DNA from: JAKPQD01 sp029572965
GTDB lineage: Bacteria; Bacteroidota; Bacteroidia; Bacteroidales; DTGW01
Reading direction: 5' to 3'
Length of the DNA stretch: 51,533 nt
Assembly: GCA_035374585.1 (NCBI GenBank)
Contig: DAOSPF010000019.1
Location: 1-51,533 of the forward strand
This document shows, in pieces, positions 1 through 9,645 of the stretch (position 1 is the first letter of the stretch; each line of letters begins with the position of its first letter). The notes under the pieces were generated by a model. The model worked only from the letters and a program-made list of their open reading frames with translations. It searched no databases and was not told the DNA's origin. The position numbers and the translations under genes are program-made.

Positions 1-9
1 GTTCAACCG

Positions 10-46
10 GGGCTTCATGTTGGGCTTTACAAGCCACATGAAGCCC
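10..46. repeat. Long nested hairpin at contig start
   Basis: Arms GGGCTTCATGT (10-20) and ACATGAAGCCC (36-46) are perfectly complementary. Inside them GGCTT (23-27) pairs with AAGCC (31-35) around a TAC loop, so the whole folds as a 16-pair stem with a two-base bulge. It lies downstream of the minus-strand gene at 127-4737 and may end that transcript, or one arriving on the plus strand from outside the window, where it is followed by TATTTATTAG. No long T run follows on either strand, so it could equally be a palindromic repeat element. Positions 47-126 show nothing else. Confidence 0.7.
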
Positions 47-126
47 TATTTATTAGTTTAGGTTATAATTTCCATTTTTCAATCACTAAACAACAACAAT
101 GTACCCTACTTGCATAATTTTTTCTA

Positions 127-3100
127 TCATTTATTGAACTGTAAACTATCGTTAGGTGTAACCTGAGGCTCTTCTATTTGAATTTCAGGGGTTTCGTTAA
201 TATCATCCTGGTTTTGAAGCTGTAAATCTTCTTCTGTTGTTCCGTTTTTCCATCTTCTAACCACCCTAACAACTTTGTCTTGTGGAGAAAGAACAAATGA
301 ATATGGTGTTTGAAAACGTCCAACAGTTATACTTCTTTCTTTCATTGACATTTCGCGAATAGGAAGCTCAAATTGCTTATCTGAAGAAGCAACCCACATT
401 GCCCCGCGTGTATAACCAAAATAAAAATAATTTTTCTCATCCACCTGCAAATAAATATCCATAGCATCGCCCGAACGCTTACGCCAAATCTCAACATATC
501 CGTTGACATAACGATGCAGGGGTTTGCCCCCAATAAAGCCAATGCCAATTTTCCCTTCAGAACGGAACGACTTCGTAGCCTGGTCCCATACCAGGTTTAT
601 ATCATCTATAAATATTGTACTTTTAAAGGCTTCTGGCAAAATATTTTCTTTTTCTTTCTCAGACAACATTGGCAGGTCAAACTCTGTAAAAAATTTACGA
701 ATGGTAGCAGTATCAGCAAATTCGCCATATAATTTTCTGAAATATGGTGTTTTTATTTTGATTGAATCACGGCACAAGCTGTCAATGTACTTCCTGGTGA
801 TTTCCAACGAAGGTTGATAAAAATGAAACTTTACAGCCATTGCCATGTGCAGTTTTACTTTATTTGCAACCAAATCATGGTCAATGGTTCCGGCATTAAG
901 CAGTTTTACTTGTCCAAGGTTTACGCCTGTCTTTAATTTTCCTTCGCCATAAAAACGACAGGTTTTACGGTTAAAAGTAATAAGCTGTCCGGGCAAACTT
1001 TTGTTTTTCAACTTTTCTTCGCTGGCAACTTCATAATTGCCAAGCTTTTTGTTAAATATCAACAATCCTTTAGACTTAATCAAACTTGTATCACTATGAA
1101 ACTTGCGTGTACCAAACATAGTTGAATATAGCATAATTGTATCTGCCCGCAAATATGAACCCAATACAATTTTTTTATCATTGATTTCTTTTAAGGTGTC
1201 ACCCACAGGAATTTTAACGTCAGTGGGGTCTATAACAGTTTTAAAATCAAACCAACTGGTTCCGGTATTAGGGCATTCAACCACAATTTTTGTAGAGCCG
1301 TTAAAGGTAAGGTATTTTTCTTTAGCAAATATTTGGGCTCGTCCCTGATACATAAAATCGGGGCTCAGCATAAAACTATCAGGTTCTACAATAGTACCAT
1401 CAGTAAAAGTAGAATTGGCAGAGTCCACAGTAATGGTATGCATTGAAATCACCTCTGGTATATTGGTTACAGGAATATAGTCGTATTTTCCCGAAGCTTT
1501 ATACATCTTGCGGCTTGCAATATCAACAGTAGCATCGTAAATATTATGGAAACGAGTTTCCCGGTTAGCCAAAATTTTCGATTTATAAAGAAGTTGTACT
1601 TTTGAGATACTATCAATAACAATCTTTTCTTGGTTTGGAAAAATACGAGCATCTGCAATATCAAGATATTTGACCTTTGAAGCTTCTATACTCTTTGTTT
1701 TATTAATATAAACAGCACTTCCCGAGACAAACCAAAGCGAATCCTGCAGCGGGGCAGTTGACACAAATCTTGCTCCAATTAAAGGCTCATCTTTAAAGCC
1801 ATATAATTTTCCTTCCTGAGGTACAACATTTTTTCGAGCAGAAGACATTACCAATTCATCTTTATTCATGTACCATTTCAACAAATCAATCTTGGCTATA
1901 TATCTATTTTCGGGGAATTCGGTTATTACAGCGGTATCATTTGTTTTAAAATCGCCTATACGTGTAGCAAAGTTTATATCTGACTTAACATTGTTGGTTT
2001 TTACGGTTATCTGCCTGTCTAAAGATGATTTCAGGCGAAAACAAGAAGTATCAGCATGTGCCAACATTTGATAAAACGTGAAATTTTTTGACGAATTGTC
2101 AGCGGTAGGGAAATTTATCATTCCATTTCCTGACAATTTTTTAGGGGTCAATGATAATAACCCGTTAAAATTGGCTTGTTTCGAGTACATATCAAACTGA
2201 TTGGCCGTATTTGATGCATACATCACATCTTTGTATGGCTGCCAATTAACTTTTATGGCTTTTCCTTCAACATTAGGAAATGATGCAGGTGCAGCCTGGG
2301 CTTCTATCGTAAAATCATCTACAGCATCCATGCTGTCGGGAAAAAATATTATATCTTCAGAAGTAACAGTAGCTGAAAGGTATTTCACATGGCCTTTCCC
2401 GCGCAGACCCTGATTAGACAAATTTAACAACCTGGAAAACTTCCCTTTTCCACCATAAGCAGGGAAACCGGCATCTGGTACATCATGGGTAAAACCTAAA
2501 GAAAAATCAGGCTGTAGTACCAACTTCTCATTAATATTAGGAAATATTTTAGCCGAAGAAAGAAAACCATTGAATTTCATCCCTTCTTTTGAAAAGTTAT
2601 CTAAACTATCGAGCACGTAAGGCTCGATTCTGAAATAAAAATCACGCGAACGTTTATACACCCCGCCAAAAATAGAAGGATGATCGTAGTAAACATACGA
2701 ATTGCCACGACTGGTAAAAATGGGATATTCAGGATAGTTCACCACCCCCGATTTATTGTCAGGGGCATCAATAAGTATATCGCCTGTTACATCTTGTATA
2801 ACGTTGTTAACATCCTGATAAATGGGCTTCATAGCAAGGTCATAACCAACAATAACTTTCATCCTGATAGAGTCAACATTTCCTAATGAAACCTTAAAAC
2901 TATCATAGTTAAAAAAGAAATTGCGTCCAAAAAAAGTGAACAAACCTGCTTCAACAATACCATCAAATTGAAAATTGCGATTATGCTTCAACTTTATGGT
3001 CCGGGCTTTGGGATAGATTTTAACATTTTGGCTATCACTAACAAAAACTGCAGGTATGCCATGTATTGTCAGGTCAAAATTGCGTAAATTAAGCGAAGCA

Positions 3101-4737
3101 TTTTCAAGAGGAGCAGAAGTGTTAGAAATAAAGCGCAGCACGTCATAGTCTTTTCTTCCAATGCTTGACTGTAAGGCATCAAAAAGTCTGTCCTTCAGCT
3201 CAACCTTTTCTGTGGAAGGGTCATAATAAATATATCCTTTCACAGCCAACGGAAAAAGCAACGTCCTAACCTGATCCATGGGCCGTTTGATAAAATTGGC
3301 AAAGTCAATGGCGGTGAAATTGCGGTCACCATTGTAATATTGCGAACATTTTTTGAGCTGCGAAAGAGGGTGCTTGTCATCATAATACTGTAATGCTTCA
3401 AACTCCTCATATTTAAAATAATTTACAGACTCAAAAATAGCTTTACCAGCAGAAGAGCCAAGTGCAGAAGTAAGTAATATAAATGGCTCATCGATATGCC
3501 AGACCATTCGGTCAAAATTCATATCTATATTATGATAAGTATTTAAAAAAGGGCTTTGGGCCACATAATTGTCCGATTTCTGCAGAGTAAGTTCTTTATT
3601 TTTAGAAACATAACTAAACTGTACATCTCCATGATAAATTGAATCTTTTTCGAGAAAAATAGTGACCATAGCATTGCTTGCTGTCACCTTATGCGGTTTA
3701 AAACCAAAAGTAACCGAGCCTGCAACAAGTTTTAACGTGTCATGAAGGAAAAAATAAAGCTTTGCAGGTTCATATACCGTGCCACTACCAATAAGTTTGG
3801 CCCCTTGCATGCTTACCCCGCCTTTATAATTCACATCAGGGTAGATATTTTTAATGTTATATTCTTTAATATACGAATCAAATTGCGGATATTGGGCATT
3901 CTCAGGTTTAGAAATATACATAACATTGTCTTCCAACTTCCCGAGCATGGGGGCAGAAAAGAAACTTTTATTAGTAAAACTCACCGAATCTGCCTGGTAT
4001 GAAGTTCGGCTAAGGTCTATTGTATAACCTGAAAGAATTGCCGAAACCGAATCAACTGAATAGCCTGCTCTTTCCCAAGTAACGAGGCCGCCTTTTCCAT
4101 ACCATTTATTTTCAAAAGGGTCATAGCTCCCTGTTGTGTTTTTTATCATGATGCTATCACGCTTAGCACGACAAGTTAAGTCTGTTTTTGGAAAAAAGAA
4201 AATAAGCCTTTCTTCATTTTTAACCACAAAATCTGGCGAAGATGGCAACCATGACAAGGAAGGAGCTTTATAAAGTACCCGTTGTTTAAAAAAAACTATA
4301 GTATTGGCAAGCACATTGCGCAAAGCTGTTGCTGAAACCTTTTTTGATTCGACCTTTTCTGCCATAGCTTCAAGCCATGCCTTACTATGCCGGGGATATT
4401 TGCTATTCAAAATAATAACAACGTTGATATACCCCATAAAATCAGGAAAAGGCCTGAACTTTTTATCTATCAGGCCAATGGCCGTCCTGAGGATAAACTT
4501 TTTGTTTTCTGAAGATATTTTGGCCGAATCCCATAAAGCCGTGAAAACGCCAAGTTGCACTAAAGCCGAATCGTCTTCTACTTTTGCCATAAACAACCGT
4601 AATTCATTGGTAAACAATGTATCTTTACCAGAGAATTGTTTAAACGACTGTTCGCTGGCTTTGGCTGTAAAACAGCAAATCAGAGATACTACAGATAGTA
4701 AGCAAACTAATGTTTTTCGCACAACAGACATGCCCAT
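127..4737 (-). CDS. Very large exported protein of unknown function
   Basis: The product has 1,536 residues. It starts with a signal peptide (basic SVVRK, then a hydrophobic stretch to about residue 27, ending near TAKA-SEQ), so it should be exported to the periplasm or cell surface. The rest is rich in beta-strand-like alternating patterns, Asn, Phe and Tyr, with no membrane helices. A short stretch around residues 480-530 looks like a helical, winged-helix-like insert. I recognise no catalytic motif. Proteins of this size and style recur as conserved hypotheticals in Bacteroidota, but I cannot name a family. Two start codons (4737 and 4731) are equally possible. The start overlaps the end of prmA by about 30 bases, so the two are probably one transcription unit with prmA first. 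Confidence 0.85.
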   Translation of the reverse strand: MGMSVVRKTLVCLLSVVSLICCFTAKASEQSFKQFSGKDTLFTNELRLFMAKVEDDSALVQLGVFTALWDSAKISSENKKFILRTAIGLIDKKFRPFPDFMGYINVVIILNSKYPRHSKAWLEAMAEKVESKKVSATALRNVLANTIVFFKQRVLYKAPSLSWLPSSPDFVVKNEERLIFFFPKTDLTCRAKRDSIMIKNTTGSYDPFENKWYGKGGLVTWERAGYSVDSVSAILSGYTIDLSRTSYQADSVSFTNKSFFSAPMLGKLEDNVMYISKPENAQYPQFDSYIKEYNIKNIYPDVNYKGGVSMQGAKLIGSGTVYEPAKLYFFLHDTLKLVAGSVTFGFKPHKVTASNAMVTIFLEKDSIYHGDVQFSYVSKNKELTLQKSDNYVAQSPFLNTYHNIDMNFDRMVWHIDEPFILLTSALGSSAGKAIFESVNYFKYEEFEALQYYDDKHPLSQLKKCSQYYNGDRNFTAIDFANFIKRPMDQVRTLLFPLAVKGYIYYDPSTEKVELKDRLFDALQSSIGRKDYDVLRFISNTSAPLENASLNLRNFDLTIHGIPAVFVSDSQNVKIYPKARTIKLKHNRNFQFDGIVEAGLFTFFGRNFFFNYDSFKVSLGNVDSIRMKVIVGYDLAMKPIYQDVNNVIQDVTGDILIDAPDNKSGVVNYPEYPIFTSRGNSYVYYDHPSIFGGVYKRSRDFYFRIEPYVLDSLDNFSKEGMKFNGFLSSAKIFPNINEKLVLQPDFSLGFTHDVPDAGFPAYGGKGKFSRLLNLSNQGLRGKGHVKYLSATVTSEDIIFFPDSMDAVDDFTIEAQAAPASFPNVEGKAIKVNWQPYKDVMYASNTANQFDMYSKQANFNGLLSLTPKKLSGNGMINFPTADNSSKNFTFYQMLAHADTSCFRLKSSLDRQITVKTNNVKSDINFATRIGDFKTNDTAVITEFPENRYIAKIDLLKWYMNKDELVMSSARKNVVPQEGKLYGFKDEPLIGARFVSTAPLQDSLWFVSGSAVYINKTKSIEASKVKYLDIADARIFPNQEKIVIDSISKVQLLYKSKILANRETRFHNIYDATVDIASRKMYKASGKYDYIPVTNIPEVISMHTITVDSANSTFTDGTIVEPDSFMLSPDFMYQGRAQIFAKEKYLTFNGSTKIVVECPNTGTSWFDFKTVIDPTDVKIPVGDTLKEINDKKIVLGSYLRADTIMLYSTMFGTRKFHSDTSLIKSKGLLIFNKKLGNYEVASEEKLKNKSLPGQLITFNRKTCRFYGEGKLKTGVNLGQVKLLNAGTIDHDLVANKVKLHMAMAVKFHFYQPSLEITRKYIDSLCRDSIKIKTPYFRKLYGEFADTATIRKFFTEFDLPMLSEKEKENILPEAFKSTIFIDDINLVWDQATKSFRSEGKIGIGFIGGKPLHRYVNGYVEIWRKRSGDAMDIYLQVDEKNYFYFGYTRGAMWVASSDKQFELPIREMSMKERSITVGRFQTPYSFVLSPQDKVVRVVRRWKNGTTEEDLQLQNQDDINETPEIQIEEPQVTPNDSLQFNK

Positions 4738-5543
4738 TTGTTATTGGTAGTAGTTTTTAAAATAGATAAATTCAGTTTATCAAATATAGCTTTAAGAAAA
4801 ATAATATCTTCTTCATAGAAACCACTAAAAATAATATATCCACCTTTTTTTAAATATTTCATCCATTCCCCAACATTATCTGCAATGGTGTTTCTGTTGA
4901 TATTAGCCAGAATGATATCAAACATTTTGGAAGGAATTGCTCCTGTGTCGCCAGTAATAGCAATAATTTCTGTACAACTATTTCGCTCAAAGTTTTCAAT
5001 GGCATTCTCTACCGCCTGAGGGTCATTGTCAATACCAACAATATCAACAGCTCCAAGCTTGTGTGCTAAAATAGCCAATATTCCAGTTCCGCAGCCCATA
5101 TCCAATACCGTAGCACCTTTCATTTCAACTTCAAGCATCATCAGCATTACCTGCGAAGTTGTTTCGTGATGACCGGTGCCAAAAGACATTTTTGGTTCTA
5201 TCTTTATTACATACTTTGTATCGGGGTTGATTTGATGAAACGGAGCCACCACAGCAATGCGGGTATCGATAATTACAGGCTCAAAATTGCTTTCCCAAAC
5301 GGCATTCCAGTTCTCATCCTTAATTTTTTTAAAGGTATATCTCACTTCCGAACGTGTAATCAACTTTGAAAGTGCTTTTTCAAAAAAGCTTACCTTATGC
5401 TCATCTTCTTTTATATAAGCCTGAAAACCTGTTTCGTTTTCGACAAAGCTTTCAAATCCGTAATCACCAAGCAGGGCAATTAAAGCTTCGCTGGTTTCAG
5501 GCTGAAAAGGTTCAATTGTAACATTATATTCCAAATACCCCAT
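4707..5543 (-). CDS. prmA: Ribosomal protein L11 methyltransferase
   Basis: PrmA is a cytoplasmic SAM-dependent enzyme that methylates lysines and the N-terminus of ribosomal protein L11. The protein has about 278 residues, the family's usual size. The N-terminal domain (YLEYNVTIEP) is the substrate-recognition part. The methyltransferase core contains the SAM-binding VLDMGCGTGILAILAHKLG motif, an acidic IDNDPQAVENA strand and the DIILANINRNT active-site motif typical of PrmA; KMSFGTGHHETT is also characteristic. I chose the ATG at 5543 (MGYLEYN) over a GTG two codons upstream. It is divergent from yidC and overlaps the downstream 1,536-residue gene. Confidence 0.95.
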   Translation of the reverse strand: MGYLEYNVTIEPFQPETSEALIALLGDYGFESFVENETGFQAYIKEDEHKVSFFEKALSKLITRSEVRYTFKKIKDENWNAVWESNFEPVIIDTRIAVVAPFHQINPDTKYVIKIEPKMSFGTGHHETTSQVMLMMLEVEMKGATVLDMGCGTGILAILAHKLGAVDIVGIDNDPQAVENAIENFERNSCTEIIAITGDTGAIPSKMFDIILANINRNTIADNVGEWMKYLKKGGYIIFSGFYEEDIIFLKAIFDKLNLSILKTTTNNKWACLLCEKH

Positions 5544-5554
5544 AAACACTACAT

Positions 5555-5581
5555 TTTACGATAAAATAAAAATATCGTAAA
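5555..5581. promoter_or_regulatory. Inverted repeat between prmA and yidC
   Basis: TTTACGATA (5555-5563) and TATCGTAAA (5573-5581) form a perfect 9-base inverted repeat separated by nine A/T bases. It sits in the divergent interval about 12 bases before the prmA start, where it could be an operator or a 5' UTR hairpin of the prmA transcript. No known operator is recognised. Confidence 0.5.
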
Positions 5582-5628
5582 TCTACACGTTTTTTTTCTT
5601 TGACATAAACTCATACGAAAATAAAATT

Positions 5629-5636
5629 TACCTTTG
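5629..5636 (+). promoter_or_regulatory. Bacteroidota-type -7 box before yidC
   Basis: TACCTTTG matches the Bacteroidota housekeeping -7 consensus TAnnTTTG. It ends 21 bases before the chosen yidC ATG (5658). The nearest upstream TTTG (5599-5602) is 26 bases away, longer than the usual 17-23, so the -33 assignment is uncertain. Confidence 0.5.
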
Positions 5637-5657
5637 CAGTCCAAAAAAAATGTACTA

Positions 5658-7529
5658 ATGGATAAGAATAGTGTAATTGGGATTATAATCATTGGAGCCA
5701 TACTTATAGTTTTTTCGGTATGGAACACACCTAACAAAAAGGAACTTGAAGAAGCCAGGCGAAAAGCCGACTCAATAGCTTTAGTCCAAAAACTGGAAGC
5801 TCAACAAAAACAACTGGAAGCTAAAAAAGACACTGTTGCTGCAAAAGCTTTAGATGCAAAATCTGAAGCTCAAATTGCTACTGAAAAATATGCTGAATTT
5901 GGTCAAGCTGCCACAGGAGAGGCTGAGTTTTACACTATAGAAAATGAATTGGTAAAGCTTACCCTCAGTAAAAAAGGGGGAAAACCTTATTCGGTAGAAC
6001 TCAAACAGTATAAAACTTTTGATAAAAAGCCTTTAATCTTGTTTGATGGAGATTCAAACCAGTTTGGGTTCAACTTTTACACCGCCAATAACAGGCTTAT
6101 TTCAACCAATGAATTGTATTTCACACCTGTTCAAACAAATAAAAATGTTGTTTTGGCAGAAAAAGATACTGCTGCAAGTATTTCATTTCGCTTAAATGCA
6201 GGTGAAAACAAATATATACAATACACCTACACACTGCATCCTGCAAACTATAAGATTGACTTCAAAGTAAAATTTGTAAACCTCGATAGTATCATATCTT
6301 CCAATACTACTTCAATCGACCTGAAATGGCATGTTTTCCTGAAAGCTCAGGAAAAAGAGGTCCCTAACGAAAAAACATATACTGAGGTTTTTTATAAGTT
6401 CAACCAGGAAGATGTTGAAAGCTTTAAGCCTTCTAAAGAAAATGAAAAAACCGAGACCCTCCGTAATAAAATCAAATGGGTAGCATTCAAACAACAATTC
6501 TTCTCCAGCGTGCTTATTGCTGATAATAATTTTGAAAATGCCAACCTTACTATAAAAAACAATACAGACACGTCCAGGATATTAAGCCTGATGAATGCTG
6601 AGCTTGGCATTGCCTATCAACCAGGAAAGACTAATGAAGTTGGCTTTGCTTTCTATTATGGCCCAAACCATTACCAAACCTTGAAAAAATATGATCTTGA
6701 CCTGGAAGAGCTTGTTACACTTGGTTCGTGGATTGTTAAGTGGATCAACCGTTTTCTTATTATCCCGGTTTTCAACTTCCTGAACCAATTTATAGGAAAC
6801 TATGGTATTATCATCTTGTTGCTTACCATATTTATCAAACTGTTACTCTTCCCTTTGACATACAAGTCATACCTTTCAATGGCAAAGATGAGGGTATTGA
6901 AACCGCAGATTGACGAGATAAACGAAAAAATACCTGCCGACAAACCTATGGAACGTCAACAAGCCACAATGAACCTTTACCGAAAAGTAGGCGTCAACCC
7001 GTTGGGAGGATGTTTGCCAATGCTGTTGCAGTTCCCGATACTTATTGCCATGTTCAGGTTTTTCCCGTCTTCTATAGAATTGCGCCAGCAAGGCTTCTTG
7101 TGGGCCAGCGACCTTTCATCTTATGATGCTATCATAACCTGGTCTGGACATATTCCGCTTATTACTGAATATTTTGGGAACCACATCAGCTTGTTCAACA
7201 TTTTGATGACCATTACAACACTTATTACTATTAAAATGAACGACCAGGCCAATGCCCAACAGCAAATGCCCGGAATGAAAGTGATGATGTACATAATGCC
7301 TGTTATCTTTATGTTTGTACTGAACCGCTTCTCAGCTGGTTTGACATACTACTACTTCCTTGCCAACCTTATCACTATTGCCCAAAACGAAATCTTCAGA
7401 CGTTCAATTGACGAAGCTAAGCTTTTGCACCAGTTGAACGAGAACAAGAAAAAACCGATGAAAAAATCAAGCTTCCAGGCTCGTCTTGAAGAAGCAGCCA
7501 GGAAAAGAGGTTATAATACTAAAAAATAA
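5658..7529 (+). CDS. yidC: Membrane protein insertase YidC
   Basis: YidC inserts and folds inner-membrane proteins, alone or with SecYEG. The 623-residue product has an N-terminal membrane anchor (VIGIIIIGAILIVFSVW), a coiled Lys/Glu/Ala-rich linker, a large periplasmic beta domain (about 90-350) and the conserved C-terminal Oxa1 core (about 370-590). The core carries LTIFIKLLLFPLTYKSYLSM, the positively charged cytoplasmic hairpin and NPLGGCLPMLLQFPILIAMF. The C-terminus is basic (KKPMKKSSFQARLEEAARKR), as in the family. The ATG at 5658 is preferred to an upstream in-frame start at 5634, because it directly precedes the membrane anchor and lies after the -7 box. Its stop overlaps the next gene's start by one base (TAATG), so the two genes are translationally coupled. 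Confidence 0.95.
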   Translation: MDKNSVIGIIIIGAILIVFSVWNTPNKKELEEARRKADSIALVQKLEAQQKQLEAKKDTVAAKALDAKSEAQIATEKYAEFGQAATGEAEFYTIENELVKLTLSKKGGKPYSVELKQYKTFDKKPLILFDGDSNQFGFNFYTANNRLISTNELYFTPVQTNKNVVLAEKDTAASISFRLNAGENKYIQYTYTLHPANYKIDFKVKFVNLDSIISSNTTSIDLKWHVFLKAQEKEVPNEKTYTEVFYKFNQEDVESFKPSKENEKTETLRNKIKWVAFKQQFFSSVLIADNNFENANLTIKNNTDTSRILSLMNAELGIAYQPGKTNEVGFAFYYGPNHYQTLKKYDLDLEELVTLGSWIVKWINRFLIIPVFNFLNQFIGNYGIIILLLTIFIKLLLFPLTYKSYLSMAKMRVLKPQIDEINEKIPADKPMERQQATMNLYRKVGVNPLGGCLPMLLQFPILIAMFRFFPSSIELRQQGFLWASDLSSYDAIITWSGHIPLITEYFGNHISLFNILMTITTLITIKMNDQANAQQQMPGMKVMMYIMPVIFMFVLNRFSAGLTYYYFLANLITIAQNEIFRRSIDEAKLLHQLNENKKKPMKKSSFQARLEEAARKRGYNTKK

Positions 7530-8233
7530 TGCCCGTGGGACGATTGTTCCTGATACCAACAACGCTTGGCTCAGACAATCCCCTTGAGGTTTTGCCTGCA
7601 TACAACGTAGAAGTGCTGAAAAACATCAGCACTTTTATTGTTGAAGATGAGAAGACTGCGCGGCGTTTCATCAAAAAAATATGGCGCGAAGCCATCATTG
7701 ACAATATGCAGTTTCTACTGCTTAACGAACATACAAAACCCGAAGATACTGTTCATTTTCTTGATAAATGTACCCACGAAGACATTGGCCTGATGTCCGA
7801 AGCGGGTGTCCCCTGTATTGCCGACCCTGGCAATATTATAGTAAACATGGCTCATGCTAAAGGCATAGAGGTTGTACCATTGGTTGGGCCTTCTTCTATT
7901 ATCATGGCGCTGATGGCCTCCGGGCTTAATGGCCAGAACTTTGCTTTCAACGGATATTTGCCTATAGAAAAACCTGCAAGGGCAAAAGCCTTAAAACATC
8001 TCGAAAACCGCTCTGCTTCTGAAAACCAAACTCAATGCTTTATAGAAGCCCCATATCGCAACAACCAGCTCGTTGCTGATATGCTACAATGCTTATCTCC
8101 TGCTACAAAGCTTTGTATAGCCTGCGACATCTCCCTTCCTTCACAGTTTATCAAAATGCAAACCATTGACCAGTGGCGCAAAAAAGTGCCCGACCTGCAC
8201 AAACGGCCAGCAATATTCTTAATTAGCAAATGA
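7529..8233 (+). CDS. RsmI-like tetrapyrrole-methylase family protein
   Basis: This 234-residue SAM-dependent methylase belongs to the tetrapyrrole methylase fold and is related to RsmI, which 2'-O-methylates C1402 of 16S rRNA. The diagnostic loop LMSEAGVPCIADPGN (RsmI: SDAGTPGISDPG) and VPLVGPSSIIMALMASG are clear. The usual RsmI N-terminus (VATPIGNLxD) is replaced by FLIPTTLGSDNP, so this is the shorter paralogue type common in Bacteroidota, and its substrate is uncertain. It is coupled to yidC by a one-base overlap. It converges with the phoH-type gene on the other strand. Confidence 0.85.
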   Translation: MPVGRLFLIPTTLGSDNPLEVLPAYNVEVLKNISTFIVEDEKTARRFIKKIWREAIIDNMQFLLLNEHTKPEDTVHFLDKCTHEDIGLMSEAGVPCIADPGNIIVNMAHAKGIEVVPLVGPSSIIMALMASGLNGQNFAFNGYLPIEKPARAKALKHLENRSASENQTQCFIEAPYRNNQLVADMLQCLSPATKLCIACDISLPSQFIKMQTIDQWRKKVPDLHKRPAIFLISK

Positions 8234-8240
8234 AAAAAAC

Positions 8241-8267
8241 AATTTGAAAATGAGAGAATTTGAAAAT
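8241..8267. repeat. Two copies of AATTTGAAAAT
   Basis: AATTTGAAAAT occurs at 8241-8251 and again at 8257-8267, a 16-base period, in the short gap between two convergent genes. It looks like a remnant of a simple degenerate intergenic repeat. Confidence 0.5.
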
Positions 8268-9604
8268 TATAGCAAGTTTCCTGCCAAATCAGCGAGATAG
8301 CTTCTTTCTCCTTTCAAAAGATGAATGTGGGCAAATATTTCCTGCCCTTGCATTTTGTTTGTCAAGTAACTTAAGCCGTTTGAAAAGCTATCGAGGTACG
8401 GAGAGTCTATTTGCTGGATATCTCCGGTAAACACCATCTTAGTCCCTTCGCCAGCACGGGTAATGATAGTCTTTACCTCATGCGGGGTCAAATTTTGAGC
8501 CTCATCTACAATAAAGAAAGCATTGGACAGGCTACGCCCACGGATATATGCCAAAGGTGTAATCTGAAGCTTCTCATTTTTCTGCATTTCGTCAATCTTG
8601 GCAGCTTCTTTGCTTTGAACTTTCAGCTTGTGCTTGATAAACGAAAGGTTGTCGTACAAAGGTTGCATGTATGGGCCAATTTTCTCGTTTACATCGCCAG
8701 GCAGGAAGCCAAGGTCGCGATTGGCAAGCGGAACAATAGGACGAGTAAGGTAAATTGTCTCAAAGTCTTTTTCTTGCTGCAACGCAGCAGCAAGAGCAAG
8801 CAAAGTTTTTCCCGTACCTGCCTTCCCGGTAAGTGCCACAAGCTGAATCTCAGGATCCATCAAGGCATTGAGGGAAAAGGTTTGTTCGGCATTGCGAGGC
8901 TCAATGCCATAACAGCGAAGCTTTTCAACTTTTTCAAGATTCGATGTACGCCTGTTGTATCGGGCTAAAACGCTCGTTTTTTCATTGCGAATAATGAAAT
9001 ATTTGGCACTTTCGTCTGTAACCTTCTTCTTGGTGACGTTTGACAATGGAATGCCATCTTGCAGGTTGTACAACTCAGATATATGCTTAGGGTCAACCTT
9101 CTCAATGGTCTCAATGCTATGGAAAAAAGTCTCCAGATCGTGCACTTTGTCAGATTTGTAGTCCTGAGCCAGGATGCCAAGCGATTTGGCTTTCACTCTC
9201 AGGTTAATGTCTTTGGTAACCAGCACCGTAGTAGAATATTGCCCTTTGTTACTCTCCTGTATATATTCTGCAATAGCCAATATACGATGGTCTGGCGTAC
9301 TTTCAGGAAAAGAAGCCTGCAAATTTTTTGAAAAGGGCTTCCCGGTAATAATAAAAAGTTTACCTAATTTTTTACCCAACGGAATACCAGAAGTACAAAG
9401 CCCTTCCCCAGATAAGGCATCTAACTCCCTTGTAAATTCGCGGGCATGCATGTTCAATATATCATTGCCACGTTTCAACTTATCGAGTTCTTCAAGCACA
9501 ACAATGGGAACGACAATGTCATTTTCTTCAAAATTGTAAATACATTTGTAGTCATGTAAAATCACGTTTGTATCCAGTACGAATATCTTTTTTTCTTTTG
9601 CCAT
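8267..9604 (-). CDS. PIN-domain/PhoH-family ATPase
   Basis: The 445-residue protein fuses an N-terminal PIN nuclease domain to a PhoH-type P-loop ATPase, the arrangement of the PhoH2 (YlaK-like) family, whose studied members show RNA helicase/RNase activity. In the PIN domain (about 1-150) the metal-binding acidic residues are visible: D11 in FVLDTNVILHD, VLEELDKLKRG near 37, D105 in PDHRIL and D132 in TKDINLR. The PhoH part has Walker A GKAGTGKT (260-267), Walker B FFIVDEAQN and VFTGDIQQID. All expected active-site residues are present. It is cytoplasmic and monocistronic, divergent from folC across 41 bases. A second, PIN-less PhoH gene lies at 18466. Confidence 0.93.
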   Translation of the reverse strand: MAKEKKIFVLDTNVILHDYKCIYNFEENDIVVPIVVLEELDKLKRGNDILNMHAREFTRELDALSGEGLCTSGIPLGKKLGKLFIITGKPFSKNLQASFPESTPDHRILAIAEYIQESNKGQYSTTVLVTKDINLRVKAKSLGILAQDYKSDKVHDLETFFHSIETIEKVDPKHISELYNLQDGIPLSNVTKKKVTDESAKYFIIRNEKTSVLARYNRRTSNLEKVEKLRCYGIEPRNAEQTFSLNALMDPEIQLVALTGKAGTGKTLLALAAALQQEKDFETIYLTRPIVPLANRDLGFLPGDVNEKIGPYMQPLYDNLSFIKHKLKVQSKEAAKIDEMQKNEKLQITPLAYIRGRSLSNAFFIVDEAQNLTPHEVKTIITRAGEGTKMVFTGDIQQIDSPYLDSFSNGLSYLTNKMQGQEIFAHIHLLKGERSYLADLAGNLL

Positions 9605-9645
9605 AATTTTATTATTAACTCATTAAAGATAGGAAAACCTTTGAA

